Notes: generated by a model from the letters alone, not told the origin. A stretch of 64,000 nt of DNA from Nitrospira sp. (GCA_030123565.1 CP126122.1:1003001-1067000); one strand, 5' to 3'; shown: positions 43,174-53,282, counted from the first letter of the stretch. Translations and numbers: made by a program.

Positions 43174-44820
43174 ATGACATCTCCCCACATCATCGGATTC
43201 GCCGCGGCTGTTCTGTTCGCCGGCGCCGCCTCCAGCTGGGGCGCAGAGTCGACGGTGGCGCCCGCCACGCCGGGGAGCCTTTCTGACACGGTCCCCCTTT
43301 ACACGAATCTCGGCTCCCACCACAAACCCATTTCCACTCAAGTCCCGGCCACACAGCAGTACTTCGACCAGGGCCTGCGATTCGTCTACGGATTCAATCA
43401 CGCGGAAGCGATCCGTTCCTTCACGCGCGCCGCAGAGCTCGACCCCACCTGCGCCATGTGCTACTGGGGGATCGCACTCGCCTACGGCCCGCACGTCAAC
43501 GCTCCAATGGATTCGGTGAGCGGATTCGCCGCGTACGCGGCGGCGCAGAAAGCGCTGACGCTCAAGTCCCATGCCACGGCGCCCGAGCGTGCGTACATCG
43601 AGGCGGTCGCGCAGCGCTACGAGGCGGTCCCGCCGACCGATCGTGCCCGGTTGGACAGGTTGTACTCGCGCGCGATGGAGCAGGTCGCCGATACCTACGC
43701 CGACGACCTCGACGCCGCGACCCTGTACGCCGAATCGCTGATGGACCTCCGCCCGTGGAATTACTGGCAACCCGACGGTACTCCCTACCCCGGCACCAAT
43801 GAAATCGTCCGTCAGCTCCAGAGAGTACTCTCGCGCAACCCGGACCACCCCGGCGCGTGCCATTACTACATCCACGCGGTCGAAGCGGTGAATCCGCAGG
43901 CCGCGGTGCCATGCGCCGAGCGGCTCGCTGGTCTCATGCCGGGTGAAGGACACATGGTCCACATGCCGGCACACATCTACATCCGAGTCGGACGGTGGAA
44001 CGACGCCGTGCAGGCCAACCAACACGCCATCCACACCGACGAGGTGTTCATCGAAGGGCAGCATCCGAAGGGCGTCTATCCGCTCGCGTACTACCCGCAC
44101 AACATCCACTTCCTCGCCTTCGCCTCCACGATGGCGGGCCGCAGTGCGCAGGCGATTGAGGCGTCCCAGACACTCACCTCCAAGGTGAACCTCGACGCCG
44201 CGCGCCAGGTCGGGTTGCTGCAGGAGATGCTGCCGTACCACGCGCTCACCCTCACGACATTCGGAAAATGGGACGACGTGCTGGCCGAACCGCTTCCGCC
44301 GGCGGACATCCGTTTCTCGTACGCCATGGCGCTCTACGCCCGCGGCGTGGCGCACGCCGCCAAGGGACAGTGGGCGGAGGCGCAAACCGCGCTCGACACG
44401 GTGACGGCGATCCAGGCCGCGACGCCCGACGGTGCCGACGGCAAGACGGCGCTCTCGATCGCCGTGCACGCGCTGTCCGGCGAGATCGCCACCCGCCGTG
44501 GCGACCTCGACGCGGGCACCAACCACTTCCGGGAGGCGGCCAAGATCGAGGACGCGGGACTCTACTTCGAACCGCCCAAGTGGTACTACCCGATTCGGCA
44601 CTCGCTCGGCGCCGCGCTGTTGAAGGCGGGACACCATGCCGAGGCCGAGACGGTGTATCGCGAGGACCTAGCGCGTTTCCCTGAGAACGGCTGGTCCCTC
44701 TTCGGGCTCGCACAGGCGCTCTTGGCGCAGGGGAAGAATACCGAAGCGGCCGCAGCGGAAGCGCGCTTCCGCCAAGCATGGGCAAGCACGGACGTGACGC
44801 TGACGGCATCGAGGTTCTAG
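43174..44820 (+). CDS. Exported TPR protein of foreign-looking composition
   Basis: A 548-residue protein with a signal peptide (HIIGFAAAVLFAGAASSWG, cleavage after AES or nearby) and tetratricopeptide-like helices throughout. Recognisable parts are QQYFDQGLRFVYGFNHAEAI, DPTCAMCYWGIALAYGPHVN, CHYYIHAVEAVNP and EGHMVHMPAHIYIRVGRW. The repeated His residues (CHYYIHA, HMVHMPAHIY) suggest a metal or ligand site, though none is proved. AAGGAGG lies 6 bases before the ATG. Codons are strongly G/C-ending compared with nearby genes, which suggests transfer. A scrap of this gene recurs at 51774-51897. Confidence 0.8.
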   Translation: MTSPHIIGFAAAVLFAGAASSWGAESTVAPATPGSLSDTVPLYTNLGSHHKPISTQVPATQQYFDQGLRFVYGFNHAEAIRSFTRAAELDPTCAMCYWGIALAYGPHVNAPMDSVSGFAAYAAAQKALTLKSHATAPERAYIEAVAQRYEAVPPTDRARLDRLYSRAMEQVADTYADDLDAATLYAESLMDLRPWNYWQPDGTPYPGTNEIVRQLQRVLSRNPDHPGACHYYIHAVEAVNPQAAVPCAERLAGLMPGEGHMVHMPAHIYIRVGRWNDAVQANQHAIHTDEVFIEGQHPKGVYPLAYYPHNIHFLAFASTMAGRSAQAIEASQTLTSKVNLDAARQVGLLQEMLPYHALTLTTFGKWDDVLAEPLPPADIRFSYAMALYARGVAHAAKGQWAEAQTALDTVTAIQAATPDGADGKTALSIAVHALSGEIATRRGDLDAGTNHFREAAKIEDAGLYFEPPKWYYPIRHSLGAALLKAGHHAEAETVYREDLARFPENGWSLFGLAQALLAQGKNTEAAAAEARFRQAWASTDVTLTASRF

Positions 44821-45227
44821 GCCCATATTATTCATGAACGCTTCTACTGCAACCGTGAATTCCAACAGTCAACGCGCAAGGTGTCCATTCGCGCCGGATC
44901 CATCCGATAGCGTTCGACTTCGCAAGCGCGGGAGCGATGCACCTGTCTGCAAGTTCCCGCAGCCATGCGGGCGAGCTCGCCCCTCGTGGCCTCGATATAC
45001 TGTTTCAAGTATGCTTCCCTTCCTCACGGCTCCGCGTGGAAGACACGGCCCGCTCACCACTCGCGGGCGTCCACAAACGTGCAAGACACTGGGCGCTCAC
45101 CGTCTCGCGCCCGTGCGCAGACATGACGCTCCTTAGCCGTCGCGTCGCGCACCTCATTATTCTTCGCGCCGTGGACCTCGCGTGGCGACTACACGATTTC
45201 GCGACGAACCATCGTGAATAATGCGCG
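44821..45227. other. 407-base interval, nothing recognised
   Basis: Very GC-rich sequence without a supportable gene. A short inverted pair (ATTATTCATGA near 44828 and TCGTGAATAAT near 45209) brackets most of it. It does not show the core sites of an integron attC, which I looked for. Confidence 0.4.
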
Positions 45228-46417
45228 CTAAGGGGGCACGGTTGCCGAGGAGGCAGGCGCCAGCGGTGAGACTTTGTAGATGTGATCGAGCACCTTCACC
45301 CAGAGAGTATTGACGGTCTGCTGGTCGTCGAGTGATACAGGCAGATTAGTCCACGCGATGAGCGTCATGTCGTTGGCCGGGTCATAGCTGATTTTCGAGT
45401 TGTACCCTGGAGTCTCGCCGCCGTGAAAATAAATCGTGTTCGGTCCCCAGCTAAATTGGCTGATGCCGTACCCGTACTTTTGGCCCTCGGGCTTGCTCGG
45501 CACCTCGGGTTTGAGGCTGTCGAGCCAGAGGCGTTGATATTTGGCGTTGAGCACTCTGCTCCCAACCAGTGCCTTGATCCAGGTGGCGAGATCATTGGCA
45601 GTGGAGATGACGCCCCCCGCCGCCTCAGCGAAGGAATGGTTCCCTCCAGTATAATCCTTGGGCAAAAGGGTGCCGGCTTTGGCGGCGGCTATGACTTCGG
45701 GTGAGTAAGGCGGTTCTCCCACCAAGGCGACCGAGGAACTGCCGTACAGGTAGCCGTGCGAGTATGGCTTGGGGATGCTGTTCACGGTGCGGGCGGGTAG
45801 TATGGTGTGCTGCATCGCCAGCGGTCCGAACAACCGGTCCTGCATGGCCTGAGCGAGTGGCTTGCGATCGACGCGATCGGCCTTTTCAATAATGAGACCC
45901 AACAGCGCATAGTTGGTATTGTTGTACTCGTACGCTGTACCGGGCGGGGCGTTGGGTGGGCGCGTAAAGGCAATAGCAAGTAATTCCTCTCGGGACCAAA
46001 CCTTGCTCGGGTCATTGTCAATGCTCGCCGCGACTTCGTGGGCGTTGGTGTAATTGTAGAGACCGCTCCGCATTTCCAGCCGGGCGGGTTCGTGGTGTTC
46101 AGTTAGGTGTTGCCGTCGGCGGCTGTGAAGTCACCTTGAGGTGTGCGCAAGAGTACCACGGCGCCGGGGACCAGGAGCTCTTTGATGGTCGTGTCCACCA
46201 GGGACTGCAGTGCTGCCTGATCGATTGGCTTGAGACCCGATGCTGTCTGCGCTGATGGGGTCGGCACAGCCGAGCACGCGGCGATCAGGAGAACAGCCCC
46301 AAACAGGAGGCTCGTGACGCAGGGGTGCCAGCGTCGTCGCTGCGACAGCAACTGTCCCATGAACGTGCGCACATTGAGCATGAAGGTATCTCCACGGGCA
46401 ATAGGTGTGTTTTCCAC
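45228..46417 (-). pseudogene. Class C beta-lactamase-like serine hydrolase, catalytic SxxK region lost
   Basis: Two open segments make one gene. The 5' part (46417-46103) has a lipoprotein signal (LLFGAVLLIAAC) and the family N-terminus (LVDTTIKELLVPGAVVLLRTP), ending at TAA after DGNT. The 3' part (46073-45228) begins MRSGLYNYTN and continues with AYEYNNTNYALLG (the YxN motif), GGVISTANDLATW and FHGGETPGYNS (the KTG-equivalent HxG). The stretch between, which should contain the SxxK nucleophile and about 50 residues, is absent. The joined frame also shifts. The product cannot have serine-hydrolase activity. Confidence 0.75.
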
Positions 46418-46428
46418 GGCCTTTCTCC

Positions 46429-47229
46429 TTATATGACCTTACAGGGGCCGGGATTGCCGTCGGGGCACGTTGTGGTTTTCGTGGTATTGCCGAACACAGT
46501 CGGGCCGTAGGTGAACGCCACTGGCACGTGAGCGTTGTTGTAGCCCGTGAATGTTTTCCCGAAGAAACCGCCTTTGGTCGCGACGGTGGCCCCGACCATG
46601 TCAAGCCCGCCCATGTCGGCCCCGGTGAAGTCGGTCCCGCTGATGTCGGCCTGAGCGATGCTCGCGGCGCTACCGTCGCGGTTCGACGGGGTTAACTTGG
46701 TGGGTACCGATCCGCTGTTCTTAAATCGTGAGCCAATCAAGTGCGCGTTGGCGAAGTTGGTCCCCGCGAGCTGAGCGCCATTGAAGATCGCTCCAAGCAC
46801 CCAGGCGTCGTTGAACTTGGCGTCGTTCATGAACGCTCTCTCGGCGCTGGCCGGTTGCGTGTGGAGGACGCTGGTCGAGAAGACGGCATCGGTGAAATCC
46901 ACCCCGTCGCAGTGCGCCTGATCCAGAACGGTGTTGAACATGAACGCCTTGATGAGGGAGGCCGCCTCGAGCTCGCTCTTCGGCGTGGTCGGTGTTGCGG
47001 TTTCGACGATCAGCCAGACGGCGGTCAGGTCCGCCAGGGTCAGGTTGGCCCCCTCGAGCTTGGCGCTTTTGAGCAGCGCACCTTGCAGCCGGGCCCCCTG
47101 CAAGTCGGCGCCTTGGAGCTGAATGCCGTACATGCGTGTGCCCCGGAACGAGGCGCCGGTGCCGTCGGAACAAGTAAAATCCGTATTCTGTAGGTCGAGG
47201 TTGTCCGGGAGCAACGCCTGGTCGGCCAC
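46429..47229 (-). pseudogene. Pentapeptide-repeat gene, 3' segment after frameshift
   Basis: A 266-codon open frame dense in pentapeptide repeats A(D/N)LxG: GIQLQGADLQGARLQGALL, ADISGTDFTGADM. It continues the preceding 719-codon frame: one missing base near 47300 (GGGAAAGACTGG) separates them. The bridged translation reads GKDWAYLDLTLATITG and then IPDAIPKLVADQALL into this segment. The C-terminus contains an odd FTYGPTVFGNTTKTTTCPD tail. It may be expressed alone from an internal start, but I regard it as the tail of one large broken gene. Confidence 0.7.
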
Positions 47230-47273
47230 CAGCTTGGGGATCGCATCTGGAATGCCCGTGATAGTGGCTAACG

Positions 47274-49433
47274 TTAAGTCCAGATACGCCCAGTCTTTCC
47301 CAGGATGGCGAAGGGCACCACGGCCGTTTGGAACGTCGTCCGCCCCGTCGTCGCACGCGTGAAGTCCGGCTCGTCGTCAAATAACGTTTGGGTCAGATCG
47401 CAGCCGTTGAAAATCGTGCCATGCAGAATGGCGCCGCGGAAGTCGGTGCCCACGAGCAATGCGCCCGTCAGATCGGCCCCAGTGAGATCGGCGCTGGTGA
47501 AGATCGTCTCGGTCAGGTTGGCGTTTCTTCCATCAGCAGCATTGAATTTCGCCGCCGCGAGATGCGCGCCCGCGTATGACACCGAGCCAAGAGTGGCGCC
47601 GTTGAAGATGGCCCCCTCCATATGGGCGCCCGCGGCGCTCTTGATGGTGCGCAGATCCGTGCCCGTGAAGTCGGCCTCTTTCCAGGTTGAAGCTTGGCCG
47701 AGGTCCAGGTCGGACAGGATGGCTTTCCTTAGGGAGGCGCTGGTGAAATCGGCCCCCACCAGGGTGGTGATTCCGCTCAGAGTCGCGCCATCGAGAGTGC
47801 AGTGGCGCATGTCTGTCAGGATGTAGCCTGTCAGGTCCTTGCCCGCGAGCTCAAGGAAGTAGCCGGAGCCGGTAATCTTCAGGATCGGGAGTTGATCCGA
47901 ACCTTCGACGAGCCCAAATGACCATGGCGGCCCGTTGGACTGAATGGCAATGAAGCTCCCGGTTCCATAGCCCCACTCGCTCGGATACCCGCCCTGCTGG
48001 CCCGCCAGATACTGTCCGGCGTTCGGGCCGGCGGTAATTTGGAGCGCGAATCTGCCGGCCCCCATATTGATCAGCTTGAAGGTTTGTTCGGGCCCGATGC
48101 TGGTGGAATAGTATCCACCATCTTCTCCAGCGAACCACCGCATCATGCCGTCGTTGTTGTCCCCTCCGGGTAACGGATAGTGCGAGTTCCAGTACAACTG
48201 TATCGGTTGGTTGTTTGGGTCTTGCAGCGAGATCCCCAGCGCGATGTTGCCACCGCCAAGATCGAAGATATTCCATTGGGCGGCCTGGTCCAAAGTCCCG
48301 AGCCCCGCGATTGCGAAACCGCCGGCGTAACCGAATTCAAAATCAGCCTCCATGGCGTAACAATCAGAACCGACACCATCCATCCACAGTTGCCAAGTTG
48401 CGACTTGTGGCGGGTCCGTTGCCACGTCTCTTTGCGAGGATCGCTGCTCGACTTTAGGGGTCGACGGGGTGTATTCGCTGATGGACGGCTCCGGGCGGCC
48501 GCCGGGTCCAGAGATTTGTTGATAGTTGAGCGTGTACACGTTGCGCCACAGGTCCACGGCCAAGCCGGCGGCGTTCAGCCCTCGCTGGGAGAAGAGGAGT
48601 GCGCCAGTGGGGGCGTAGACGTCAAGGTAGAAATCCGCGGCGTCGTAGCCATTGCCGATCTGGCTGAGGATGAACACATAATTGGCGACGTCCACGTTCA
48701 TGGAGAGGTACACGACGTCGTTCGGGGGTACATGGGAGATGAGGGGGAACCAGTACAGCGGCTCAACGGTGGGGAACGCCGGTACCGGGTGGCCGCCTCT
48801 GCTGAAGGCCTGGATGCGTTGATTCCTCGCTTCCAGCACCAGAATCGTCTGATCGGCGCGGATGGCCACCAGGGCTGGGGCCAGGAGCCGCCCTGGCGCC
48901 GTGCCCGGTTCAAGTGGGGCCGACGCCCACGGTGCGTCGGCGTCGGGTGAACTCATCGCCGGCAGGGCGAGGATCAGCATGTGGTCGCAGTTCGGATTCA
49001 CTGCGACCACATAGCCGTTGGAGTGAAGAGCCATCGACGTGGGAAGTATCGCGAATCGGCCCCAGCTCGTGCCGGTGGCGAGGTCGAACAGCCGTCGAGG
49101 GTCGCCCATGGGCACCGCCGGGTCAGTCACCGGCGTGACCTCGCGCAGGTGATAGCCCTTGTCCTTGTCGCCGCTGGGATCGAGATAGAGAAACCGCAGC
49201 GCGGCCATGCCGGCGCCGGGGGCGGTGCGCACGTAGAGCAGGATCGGCGCCCCGGGGTACCCCTCCGGCGCGGTCATGTATCCCGCATCTGGCCAGTACT
49301 TGGGATCGCCGCCTGGGATCGGGCGGTACCCTATGTTGTCCATGGTGTAGAGTTCAGGGGTTCCCCCACCGCCGCCCAAGGGAGGTGGCATGCCCTGCCC
49401 CGATGCCTCCCAGACATTACCCCCGCACGCCAA
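47274..49433 (-). pseudogene. Pentapeptide-repeat gene, central segment
   Basis: A 719-codon open frame. The first half (about 30-330) resembles an NHL/beta-propeller-like region (RLFDLATGTSWGRFAILP, ILVLEARNQRIQAFSRGG). Residues about 350-520 have repeated aromatic/Gly motifs (WFAGEDGGYYSTSIGPE, QYLAGQQGGYPSEWGYG) like those of carbohydrate- or actin-binding beta-trefoils. Residues about 530-700 are pentapeptide repeats. It begins without a proper start codon or ribosome binding site and ends at a stop caused by a frameshift. Confidence 0.7.
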
Positions 49434-49779
49434 GATCGTCGCTCAACGTGATGTTACCCAGTCCTTCTAATCCGCTGCCGGGACCCGTGCCCAGGTTCGC
49501 CGCGGTCTGGGTGGGTGCCTGTGTTTCCGGCACCCACTGGTATCCCCCGTTGTATTGGAGGAGCTGCCTGTGTTGGTAGGTGGTGCGGGCGGTCAGCGGA
49601 TACCGCTCCTGCTTCACAGTCACTTTGGCGGTGAAGATCGTCTGTCCATCGAGTAGGTTGTCGAAAGGGCCCGCCTGGCCCTTGCCCACGCCCCATCCGT
49701 TACAATCGAACATCGCCACCACGAAGCTCACCTTGCCGCCCACGGGCACGTCTTTCCAGTCCACGACGATGCTGGGCAC
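49417..49779 (-). pseudogene. Pentapeptide-repeat gene, 5' segment 2
   Basis: A 120-codon open frame (SIVVDWKDVPVGGKVSFVV, FDCNGWGVGKGQAG, TYQHRQLLQYNGGYQWVPE) that reads as a beta-sandwich-like domain. It is joined to the frame before it by a one-base shift near 49795 (ATAAGGTGCCC) and to the frame after it by a shift in a run of five G near 49421-49425. Bridging the second gives LGVRGGNVWEAS. It has no ribosome binding site. Confidence 0.6.
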
Positions 49780-49784
49780 CTTAT

Positions 49785-50118
49785 CACGGGCATGGTGCCG
49801 ACATAGGTACGCGTGGTGTTTCCGGTGTACTGCGCCGTGATCGTGAACGAACTCGCATTGTCCGGAAATGCTTGTTCAGGCACTAACGTGATCTGTGCAT
49901 CCATGGTCAGCGTCAGGTCGAATTCCACCACCCGCGGCGAGCCGACGACCTCGCCCACGGTCTGGGCGAGCTGCGCCACCGCGGCCTCCATGGCCAGTAC
50001 CTTGAATCCCCAGCCCACGAAGGAGATGGCCTTCTCGGTCTCTTCCATACCGAAATACGCTGCCAACGACGCGAGAATGTCCGGCTTCGTCAACACATTT
50101 TTTACGAGGGCATTGCTA
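49785..50118 (-). pseudogene. Pentapeptide-repeat gene, 5' end truncated by an insertion sequence
   Basis: The open frame from the insertion-sequence edge reads SNALVKNVLTKPDILASLA then FGMEETEKAISFVGW, VVEFDLTLTMDAQITLVPE and FTITAQYTGNTTRTYVGT. It continues into the next segment after a one-base shift. Its true start is missing: the frame enters the IS5/IS1182-like element at 50119, and no continuation is found on the other side (51491 onwards). Confidence 0.6.
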
Positions 50119-51490
50119 ACAGGCTGTTGACAAACGGTGGTTTTTGAAACCCACCGGCGGTGTTGCACTCATCAGTTCACTGCAGTGATTGATGGGTTGT
50201 GTGTCTCTCATGGTTACCGTCCCTCATTGCTCCCCATCTCCCGCTTACTCCCACGCCGCAGGCGCTGTGGGTTCACCCACTAGGCTGGAGATGGAAGCAG
50301 TTTTGCCAGCCGCTTCAGATTGAGCAACCAGCCCATCAGATAGGCCTCATCTCGGACCTGCAGGAGCCCGCGGCGCCGAAACCGTCGGAACCCGTGCCAA
50401 CATTTCGCTTCGCCCCACAGCTCTTCGATCTTCTTGCGCGCCCGTTGCGAGAGGCGGTAGCCCACCGTCCGGCTCAGCCGCCTCACCCGTTGAGGCACGG
50501 GCTCTCGGCCTGTGGTCTTCGCGGCAATGTGTGGCGTGATCCGTCGTGTGACGAGGGCCGTTAAAAATGGCTTGGCAAAATAGCCTTTGTCTGCCCCGAC
50601 TGTCTGAATTCGCCGGCGATGTTTCCGATGGAATGTGTCGATCCAGTCGCGCCCACCGTCCGTCTCCGAGGCGGGGCCCCGGAACGATTCCACATTGATC
50701 CCCAGCAAGAGCCGATGCCGGTTCTCCATCAGTCCGTTCACCGTATAGCCCACCATGGCCGCGGTCCCATTCCCTTTGTTGGCCAGTTTGGCATCGGGGT
50801 CCGTCGTCGAAACATGCGTCTGGTTGGAGCGCGGCTCTCCGCGAAACATGATGGTGGGGTTACCCGGATCCTGATCCGGTGTCTGATCCAGCGACCGGAT
50901 CCGCTGCTTGTACTCCTCCGGTTTCAGGAACACTTCGATCGGCACGAAGCTCTTGTGCGAGGCATTCGCCTGCACCAGGGTGCCATCGAGCGTCGTATGA
51001 TGGGAGACCAGTTTCTGCTTGATGGCCAAGGCCACGGTCTCATTAAACAGCTGTTCGAGAAGTCCGCTCTCAGTAAACCGCCGCTTCCGGTTCTGCGAGA
51101 ACGTCGAGTGATCCCACGGGGCGGTGTCCAAATCCAGGCCCACAAACCAGCGAAGCACCAGATTACCGGTCAACTCCCGCACCAAGGCGCGTTCCGACGT
51201 GACGCCCAGCAGATAGCCGCCCAGGAGGGCCAGAAACAGTTGCTCCGGCGGAATCGACGGGCGGCCGGTGTCCGCATAGAGCGGGGCACAGAGCTGACGA
51301 ATCCGCTCGGTGTCGATCAACGGCCGGATCCTCCGCATCGGATGATCGGCGGTCACGAACTGCTCCAAATTGATGTGATAGAACATCGCTGGCTGCGGAT
51401 CGGATGTGCCCATCATCGGGGTGCCCCTCCAGTTGGCGCCCCGTTGTACCACACGGCTCGCCGAAGGCAAGAGGGTTTGTCAACACACTG
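50119..51490 (-). mobile_element. IS5/IS1182-like insertion sequence
   Basis: About 1.37 kb with one transposase gene. The ends are inverted: CAGGCTGTTGACAAAC on the left and its counterpart GTTTGTCAACACACTG on the right (14 of 16 matching). CTA occurs next to both ends (50116-50118 and 51491-51493), so a short target duplication is possible; the exact tip is uncertain by a base. It truncates the pentapeptide-repeat gene. Confidence 0.8.
50280..51416 (-). CDS. IS5/IS1182-like transposase (DDE, DUF772 type)
   Basis: A 378-residue transposase. The N-terminal DUF772-type region reads HPMRRIRPLIDTERIRQLC, YADTGRPSIPPEQLFLALLG, LVLRWFVGLDLDTAPWDHST. The DDE domain includes TTLDGTLVQANASHKSF, VGADKGYFAKPFL and the C-terminal RKKIEELWGEAKCWHGFRR with the catalytic Glu, ending YLMGWLLNLKRLAKLL. 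ATG 51416 has GGAGGGG 6 bases upstream; the frame is open further but without support. It appears intact. Confidence 0.88.
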   Translation of the reverse strand: MMGTSDPQPAMFYHINLEQFVTADHPMRRIRPLIDTERIRQLCAPLYADTGRPSIPPEQLFLALLGGYLLGVTSERALVRELTGNLVLRWFVGLDLDTAPWDHSTFSQNRKRRFTESGLLEQLFNETVALAIKQKLVSHHTTLDGTLVQANASHKSFVPIEVFLKPEEYKQRIRSLDQTPDQDPGNPTIMFRGEPRSNQTHVSTTDPDAKLANKGNGTAAMVGYTVNGLMENRHRLLLGINVESFRGPASETDGGRDWIDTFHRKHRRRIQTVGADKGYFAKPFLTALVTRRITPHIAAKTTGREPVPQRVRRLSRTVGYRLSQRARKKIEELWGEAKCWHGFRRFRRRGLLQVRDEAYLMGWLLNLKRLAKLLPSPA

Positions 51491-51709
51491 CTAGGGAGTA
51501 ACAGTCAAAAGTGACAGTAGGGTGAGCAAATGGAAAAATTGTTTGTAGGCCTGCTGCAGCCACCGACGCCACGTCGCCTGCTGGGATTTCGGCAGATAGG
51601 CGACGACGTTTTTCCTGAATTGAGCCACCGGGACGTGACAGCCGCTCTCGAATATGCCAGCCAGGTGGTTGACGAAGAGAACGTTATTCCGCGTGCCTGA
51701 TCGCCTCAC
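51491..51709 (-). pseudogene. IS256-family transposase fragment
   Basis: The short open frame contains VAQFRKNVVAYLPKSQQ and WRRWLQQAYK, which matches the Mutator/IS256 segment HKRENVV-YLPKSQQ-WR-LQ-AY. Only about 60 codons remain; both sides are lost. It abuts the IS5/IS1182-like element. Confidence 0.5.
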
Positions 51710-52160
51710 CGTTCTTCATTGTTTCCTTCGACGAAGACTTTTCCCCGATGGACGCCCGCCCTGAGATAGGCATCCATCCGCTTCTCGTACGCCATGGCGC
51801 TCTACGCCCGCGGCGTGGCGCACGCCGCCAAGGGACAGTGGGCGGAGGCGCAAACCGCGCTCGACACGGTGACGGTATCGAGGTTCTGAGGTTCTAGTGT
51901 CGCGTGTCATACAGATACCGCCTGATATGGCCTTTTGCCTCCTCTCTTCCGATTGGTCTTGCACTCGCTTGCTCAAATGAGGGAAGCTGTCGCACGATTC
52001 AACTATGTTGTCCAGACCGGTGGTGAGCCGTCTGATGGGTGAGCAGGATTCGGCCCTGTATTCTATCGGATGGAGGGGAGTCGGCGAGTGGCACCGCTTT
52101 GCTGCAGCCGGCCGTGCCGCCGATGAACGAGGGCGGCTCAAGGCTGACGCGAAGTTTCGC
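51710..52160. other. 451-base interval: duplicated TPR scrap and upstream region of a lipoprotein
   Basis: 51774-51897 is a partial copy of the 43174 gene (listed separately). From 51898 to 52160 no gene is supportable; an in-frame extension of the lipoprotein gene to 52005 is open but has no signal-peptide sense. This is the right edge of the accessory region. Confidence 0.5.
51774..51897 (+). pseudogene. Internally deleted fragment of the 43174 TPR gene
   Basis: 51774-51876 is nearly identical to 44307-44404 of the TPR gene (same CGTACGCCATGGCGCTCTAC and so on), then joins directly to the gene's last bases (ATCGAGGTTCT, compare 44807-44819). The junction lies at TGACGG, which occurs at both sites in the full gene, so the 400 bases between were lost by short direct-repeat recombination. 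Same strand as the parent, 7.4 kb away. Confidence 0.8.
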
Positions 52161-52745
52161 ATGGAACGGTGCGTCGCGACCGGACCGGTCATCATCGGCC
52201 TCTGCCTGTTCTTCTCCGCATGCGCAAGCGTGGATACCATCCTGCTCACCAGCGACACCTTTCCTCTCAAGGGGTCTGCGGAAGAGATCGCCGTGTTGGG
52301 ACGGACTCCGACCAGATCCCATCGCGACCTCGCGGAGTTACGGATCGGCGACAGTTGGCTCAGTTTCGGGAGCCTGGAACACAAGATCTTGAATCGAGCC
52401 GCCGCCCTTGGCGCCGATGCCGTCGTGTTTGCACAACCGCAAACTCAGACGACGCACCGGGTGTCCCATGAGCCCCTCTATGGTCCGTGGGGCTATAACA
52501 GTCCGTACTACGGAGGTCCCTGGGGGTATGGCATGTATGGCGGTCTTTATGGAGGATGGAGTCCTTGGGGCGGACTCCCGTTCGGCAGCATCGCGGTTTC
52601 GCATGATGAAACCGTGCGAATACTCATGGGAACGGCCATCCTGTATACCGATGCAGCAGTCCTGCAGAGCGGCATCCCATCCGGCGAACCAGGGTCACAG
52701 GCCGTCACTTCGGAGAACGGCGGGCAGGGGCGGTTTTCGCCGTAG
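52161..52745 (+). CDS. Lipoprotein with Gly/Tyr/Pro-rich segment
   Basis: A 194-residue protein with a lipoprotein signal (PVIIGLCLFFSAC; lipobox FSAC). The mature part has SVDTILLTSDTFPLKGSAEE, an alpha/beta domain of about 80 residues resembling small periplasmic heavy-metal-binding or YbjQ-like folds (AELRIGDS, ILNRAAALGADAVVF), and then a low-complexity run rich in Gly, Tyr, Trp and Pro (about 105-150). No ribosome binding site is clear; the start is chosen for the signal peptide. Confidence 0.65.
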   Translation: MERCVATGPVIIGLCLFFSACASVDTILLTSDTFPLKGSAEEIAVLGRTPTRSHRDLAELRIGDSWLSFGSLEHKILNRAAALGADAVVFAQPQTQTTHRVSHEPLYGPWGYNSPYYGGPWGYGMYGGLYGGWSPWGGLPFGSIAVSHDETVRILMGTAILYTDAAVLQSGIPSGEPGSQAVTSENGGQGRFSP

Positions 52746-52825
52746 GCTCGTAAGAAGTAGGCTTGTAAGAATAGGACGATCTCGACGCACAGGTGTGGAT
52801 GGACCTCCCTCAGGGCCGGAGAAGG

Positions 52826-53200
52826 ATGCGGCAAAGCATGCGTAAGCGGACAACGCTGCACCTCCTGGCTGTTCTGTCCGTGATGCTGCTGATCGCCGGC
52901 TGTGCAAAAGACCGGGGACCGGGGTTGGCCGGGATCTATCAAACGTGGGATGAGGTCATCACTCGCTGGATCGGCCGACAGAAGGTGGATCTCTATTATG
53001 AACTCGGGCCGCCGCAGTTTCATAAACAGGCGCAGGACGGCGTGGAAGAACTGGTGTGGGATATGACGCTGCCGAGTCTGCCCGGTCAAGCGGAGATCTA
53101 CAATACGCTTCCCCTCTATGGAGGACTGGATTGTCGGCTCTTTTTCTTCGCCGACCAGGCAGGGCTCATCACATCCGGGCGGCGCATGGGATGCGAGTAG
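52826..53200 (+). CDS. Small lipoprotein
   Basis: A 124-residue protein with a lipoprotein signal (LHLLAVLSVMLLIAGC). The mature part is short (QTWDEVITRWIGRQKVDLYY, ELGPPQFHKQAQDGVEELVW, CRLFFFADQAGLITSGRRMGC) and resembles outer-membrane-assembly-type small lipoproteins in outline, with two further cysteines. ATG 52826 has GGAG 4 bases upstream; 52838 is the alternative. It follows the previous lipoprotein by 80 bases on the same strand. Confidence 0.7.
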   Translation: MRQSMRKRTTLHLLAVLSVMLLIAGCAKDRGPGLAGIYQTWDEVITRWIGRQKVDLYYELGPPQFHKQAQDGVEELVWDMTLPSLPGQAEIYNTLPLYGGLDCRLFFFADQAGLITSGRRMGCE

Positions 53201-53282
53201 CATTTCCCCATCGACAGTCGTGCTGGACGGCCTTTTCCTGCCAGCGCTGTCGGTGTGGTTTCCAACTCCACCTCATGATCCG

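Noticed and set aside
43084..44637. 517-codon minus-strand open frame opposite the TPR gene
   Set aside because: Shadow created by the very high third-position GC of the TPR gene; composition is Arg/Val/Gly/His-rich without any motif.
44821..45227. Integron attC-like site after the TPR gene
   Set aside because: An inverted pair is present but there are no RYYYAAC/GTTRRRY core sites and no integrase.
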